This document shows, piece by piece, positions 7,320 to 9,843 of a stretch of DNA of 9,843 nt. The stretch's first letter is position 1, and each line of letters starts with the position of its first letter. The translations under genes were made by a program, and so were the position numbers. Location: positions 1 through 9,843 of the forward strand of contig JAQBZA010000090.1 in assembly GCA_027622795.1 (NCBI GenBank), given 5' to 3'. The notes beneath the pieces are model-generated. The model ran no database searches. It was given only the letters and a program-made list of their open reading frames with translations, and was not told where the DNA came from. The stretch comes from Planctomycetota bacterium. GTDB taxonomy: Bacteria; Planctomycetota; Planctomycetia; Pirellulales; UBA1268.

Positions 7320-8315
7320 ATGGCCACGTATCTCGTCCGTCGGTTTTTTCTCGCTATCATCACACTTCTGGCGATCACGTTTATCGTCTACGGGCTGGCC
7401 CGCAACATGCCGGGCTCGCCGCTCACGGTACAACTCGGTGAGGTTGATCCCAGCCGTAAGCTCTCCGCCGAGGATCAGGAGCGGCTCAAGGAGATCTACG
7501 GGATCGACGAAAAAACGCCCTGGTATGTTGGCTACGCCACCTGGCTCGGCAATCTGGCCCGCGGCGATCTGGGTCGGTCGTTCTCCCGCAAGCAGCCGGT
7601 GACCACGCTCATCGGCGAACGAATCGGCCCCACGTTTCTCGTGTCGGGCATCTCCCTGCTGCTCACCTGGCTGATCGCCGTGCCGCTGGGCCTCTACGCC
7701 ACCGCCCGGAGTGGCACGGCTGACGAGCGGGGTACGAGCCTCCTGCTCTATGTGCTCTATTCCTTTCCCACCTTTGTGGCGGCGCTCTTTCTCCAGATCA
7801 TCTTCGCCGTCTGGCTGCGGGGCACCCGCTGGGAGCTGCCGCTCTTCGGCATGACCGACCTGCCGGCCGACGCCAATTGGCCAACCCGCGTGGCCGACGT
7901 GGCCCGCCATGCGATCCTCCCGATCGTCTGCCAGACCTACGTGAGCCTCGCCTGGTATAGCCGCTTCATCAAGGCCAACATGGAGGAGGTGATGCGGCAA
8001 GACTACATCCGCACCGCCCGGGCCAAGGGGGCGGGCCGCTGGCGGGTGCTCCTCCACCATGCCTTCCGCAACACGCTCATCCCGCTGGTCACACTCCTCG
8101 GCCTCTCGCTGCCGGCGCTCATCGGCGGTTCGGTGATCATCGAGCAGATCTTTACCTGGCCCGGCATGGGGCGGCTGTTCTTCGAGAGCATCCGTGAGCG
8201 TGACTACCCCACGATCATGGGCCTCACACTGATGTTCAGCGTGCTCACGCTCCTCGGCCAACTCCTTGCCGACCTGCTCTACTGCTTCGTCGACCCGCGG
8301 GTGAGTGTCGAATGA
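7320..8315 (+). CDS. ABC importer permease, DppB/OppB family
   Basis: This inner-membrane subunit of a peptide-type importer pairs with the next gene product to form the channel. It is 331 residues, normal for DppB. TM1 lies at about 8-28, followed by an extracytoplasmic stretch with GDLGRSFSRKQPV (82-94). Further membrane segments lie at about 103-128, 138-165, 195-215, 250-275 and 300-324. The EAA loop that contacts the ATPase is YIRTARAKGAGRWRVLLHHA (229-248) followed by FRNTLIP. The family signature around IIEQIFTWPGMGRL (273-286) and RDYPTIMG (294-301) is present, as is the terminal DPRV. The ATG is 3 bases after the stop of the binding protein, and the stop overlaps the next start in ATGA, so translation is probably coupled. 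Close relatives include YejB, but that protein has an insertion after TM1 that is absent here. The substrate cannot be told from the sequence. Confidence 0.95.
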   Translation: MATYLVRRFFLAIITLLAITFIVYGLARNMPGSPLTVQLGEVDPSRKLSAEDQERLKEIYGIDEKTPWYVGYATWLGNLARGDLGRSFSRKQPVTTLIGERIGPTFLVSGISLLLTWLIAVPLGLYATARSGTADERGTSLLLYVLYSFPTFVAALFLQIIFAVWLRGTRWELPLFGMTDLPADANWPTRVADVARHAILPIVCQTYVSLAWYSRFIKANMEEVMRQDYIRTARAKGAGRWRVLLHHAFRNTLIPLVTLLGLSLPALIGGSVIIEQIFTWPGMGRLFFESIRERDYPTIMGLTLMFSVLTLLGQLLADLLYCFVDPRVSVE

Positions 8316-9382
8316 ACGGGTCGCCATCACATGGATTCTGGGCCGAAGCTTGGCGACGGTATCGCCGCCGACCGCTGGCGATGGCCGCACTCTCGTTTGT
8401 CGGTTTTCTCGTTGCCGTGGCGATCCTCGCGCCAGCAATCGCGGGCACGAAGCCGGTTCTCTGCCGCTACAAGGGAAAGCTCTACGCCCCCTGCCTCGGC
8501 TACTTTGACCGCCGCCTCGAGCCAGTGATTTTTACAAAGGACAAGTTTCGTGGCGAGTATCCGCGCAACCTCCAAGAGAAAGATCCCGACAGTTGGGCGA
8601 TCTGGCCGATTTTCTTCCAGGACCCATACCGCTCGGTCCGTGCCGACGAATGGCCCGGCCGCCCCGCTAACCCCTCCCGCGATGAGGGCCGGCCGAGCCG
8701 CATGAACCCCTTTGGCACCGACCAATACGGCGTTGATGTCCTCGCCAAGATGGTGCATGGCACGACGGTCGCCCTCTTGGTCGGCTTTCTCTCGATGGGC
8801 ATCGCCGGCACGATCGGCATCATCGTGGGCGCCCTCGGCGGCTACTTCGGCGGCTGGGTCGACATGCTCACCAGTCGCATTACGGAGATCGTGATGTGTG
8901 TGCCGACGCTCGTCTTGATCCTCGCCCTTGTGGCGATCGTCGATAAGCCCACGATCTGGAAGACGATGGCGATCATCGGCTGCACCGGCTGGACGGGCAT
9001 TGCCCGGCTCACCCGCGGCGAATTCCTGCGGCTCAAGTCGAGCGAGTTTGTGATGGCAGCTCGGGCTGCCGGTGCTGGTCCCCTCCGGATCATGCTGCGA
9101 CACATTCTGCCCAACGCGCTGGCGCCGATTCTTGTGCCCATCACCTTCGGTATCGCTGCGGCAATCCTGATGGAGAGCTCGCTCTCGTTCCTTGGCTTCG
9201 GGCCACCGCCGCCGGCGGCCAGCTGGGGTTCATTGCTCAATTCGGCGCGGAGCAATTTGGCGATGTGGTGGCTGGTGGTGTTTCCCGGCACCGCCATCTT
9301 CCTGACCGTGCTGGCCTACAACCTCATCGGCGAAGGCCTCCAGGAAGCCACCGACCCCCGACTCCGTGAGGCCCGCAAATGA
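8312..9382 (+). CDS. ABC importer permease, DppC/YejE family, with long extracytoplasmic loop
   Basis: This is the second channel subunit. It has 356 residues, longer than typical DppC (about 300). A basic N-terminus (RRYRRR) precedes TM1 at about 23-43. A loop of about 90 residues (44-133) follows, then NPFGTDQYGVDVLAKMVHG (132-150), the normal entry to the permease core. The loop opens with KPVLCRYKGKLYAPCLGYF, which resembles the E. coli YejE loop as I remember it (KPLLVRYDGSWYFPLLKNY), so the protein is closer to YejE, the microcin C importer permease, than to classical DppC. Cys51 and Cys61 in the loop could form a disulfide. The core has the EAA loop FVMAARAAGAGPLRIMLRHI (246-265) and LPNALAPI, then SSLSFLGFGPPPPAASWG (289-306), the usual C-terminal family signature. 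The ATG overlaps the DppB-type stop by 4 bases. The stop lies 20 bases before the ATPase start. Function is firm; ligand is not. Confidence 0.95.
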   Translation: MNGSPSHGFWAEAWRRYRRRPLAMAALSFVGFLVAVAILAPAIAGTKPVLCRYKGKLYAPCLGYFDRRLEPVIFTKDKFRGEYPRNLQEKDPDSWAIWPIFFQDPYRSVRADEWPGRPANPSRDEGRPSRMNPFGTDQYGVDVLAKMVHGTTVALLVGFLSMGIAGTIGIIVGALGGYFGGWVDMLTSRITEIVMCVPTLVLILALVAIVDKPTIWKTMAIIGCTGWTGIARLTRGEFLRLKSSEFVMAARAAGAGPLRIMLRHILPNALAPILVPITFGIAAAILMESSLSFLGFGPPPPAASWGSLLNSARSNLAMWWLVVFPGTAIFLTVLAYNLIGEGLQEATDPRLREARK

Positions 9383-9399
9383 TATGGAGCGCCGCGTAA
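9379..9399 (+). other. Six-codon mini-ORF at the permease/ATPase junction
   Basis: An ATG at 9379 overlaps the permease stop (ATGA) and opens a frame of six codons, MIWSAA, ending in TAA at 9397-9399. The ATPase ATG follows 3 bases later in the same frame. It contains the GGAG that would serve the ATPase. It may hand ribosomes on by stop-and-restart, or it may be chance. Confidence 0.3.
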
Positions 9400-9402
9400 C
9401 TC

Positions 9403-9843
9403 ATGCCCCTGCTTGAAATCAAAAACCTCGTGACTGCGTTTCAGACACCAACTGGCCGGGTGCCGGCGGTGGATGGGGTGTCGCTTGGGATCGAGCGGGG
9501 AAAGACACTCGGGCTCGTCGGGGAGAGCGGATGCGGAAAGAGTGTGACGGCGATGTCGATCCTGCAACTGGTGGCGGCGCCGGGGAAGATCGAGCAGGGG
9601 CAGATTCTGTTGTCGCTGGGTCGTGGCGAGGAGAGTACGACGGCGATCGATCTGGTGTCGCTGTCCGAGGCCGAGCTGCGAAAGATTCGAGGCGGCCGGA
9701 TCGGGATGATCTTCCAGGAGCCGATGACGAGCCTCAATCCGGTCTTCACGATCGGGAATCAGATTACAGAAACACTTCATTTGCACAGCCAACTATCGCG
9801 GGAGGCGGCGCGGGCGCGGGCGCTCGAGATGCTGCAGCTGGTG
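9403..9843 (+). CDS. ABC importer ATP-binding protein, DppD/OppD family, N-terminal part
   Basis: This cytoplasmic ATPase drives the importer. The window holds 147 codons, open to the right edge; family members are about 320-340 residues, or over 500 when two ATPases are fused as in YejF. Visible are MPLLEIKNLVTAF, Walker A GESGCGKS at 40-47, and the Q-loop in GMIFQEPMTSLNPVFTIG (101-118) with Gln105. FQEPMTSLNP is typical of the DppD/OppD/YejF group. The ABC signature, Walker B and the C-terminal oligopeptide-binding extension lie beyond the edge. An in-frame TAA at 9397-9399 rules out any earlier start in this frame, so ATG 9403 is the first possible one. GGAG at 9386-9389 is 13 bases upstream, rather far. 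Codon use differs from the permeases: of 16 glycine codons 8 are GGG and 3 GGA, while the DppB-type gene uses GGC for 17 of 25. Confidence 0.95.
   Translation, partial: MPLLEIKNLVTAFQTPTGRVPAVDGVSLGIERGKTLGLVGESGCGKSVTAMSILQLVAAPGKIEQGQILLSLGRGEESTTAIDLVSLSEAELRKIRGGRIGMIFQEPMTSLNPVFTIGNQITETLHLHSQLSREAARARALEMLQLV

Noticed and set aside
7278..8438. Minus-strand open frame of about 386 codons across the DppB-type permease
   Set aside because: Its translation is rich in Glu, His, Arg and Gly with no motif, and it lies exactly opposite an unmistakable permease. It is a shadow of biased codon use.

Overview
The window is GC-rich, densely coded bacterial DNA with seven protein-coding regions, two of them cut by the window edges. 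I see no RNA genes, mobile elements or CRISPR array. The most likely source is a planctomycete of the Pirellulales type. The reasons are the distinctive conserved protein at 847-1701, which I remember only from that group, the type-2 glycerate kinase beside it, and a secreted multi-domain esterase. This placement is an inference from gene content, not a measurement.

Layout: (1) Positions 1-1701, minus strand: a two-gene unit in which a conserved protein of unknown function overlaps the start of a type-2 glycerate kinase by 4 bases (GTGA). The kinase runs off the left edge. (2) Positions 1702-1844: a short divergent promoter region with a perfect TATAAT and an 8-bp hairpin. (3) Positions 1845-3053, plus strand: full-length bifunctional ribBA for riboflavin synthesis. 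(4) Positions 3089-4975, minus strand, converging on ribBA with a 35-base gap: a secreted alpha/beta-hydrolase (acetylxylan-esterase/dienelactone-hydrolase-like) with extra C-terminal beta-rich regions. (5) Positions 4976-5330: a 355-base divergent intergenic region with one clear inverted repeat. (6) Position 5331 to the right edge, plus strand: an oligopeptide-type ABC importer operon. It encodes a lipoprotein solute-binding protein (SBP_bac_5), a DppB-type permease, a DppC/YejE-type permease with a long extracytoplasmic loop, and a DppD-type ATPase that is cut off. The operon is tight: a 3-base gap, a 4-base ATGA overlap, then a 20-base gap.

How the parts may work together: the binding protein captures a peptide-like or other solute outside the inner membrane and passes it to the two permeases, powered by the ATPase and probably a second ATPase beyond the right edge. 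The divergent esterase is exported and could share regulation with the importer, but only the arrangement supports that. RibBA makes both early riboflavin precursors. The glycerate kinase feeds 2-phosphoglycerate into central metabolism.

No clearly new system is present. The points most worth following up are the unknown protein coupled to glycerate kinase, the YejE-like loop with two cysteines together with an N-terminally extended binding protein, the 6-codon mini-ORF at the permease/ATPase junction, the abrupt codon change into the ATPase gene, and the unassigned C-terminal part of the esterase.
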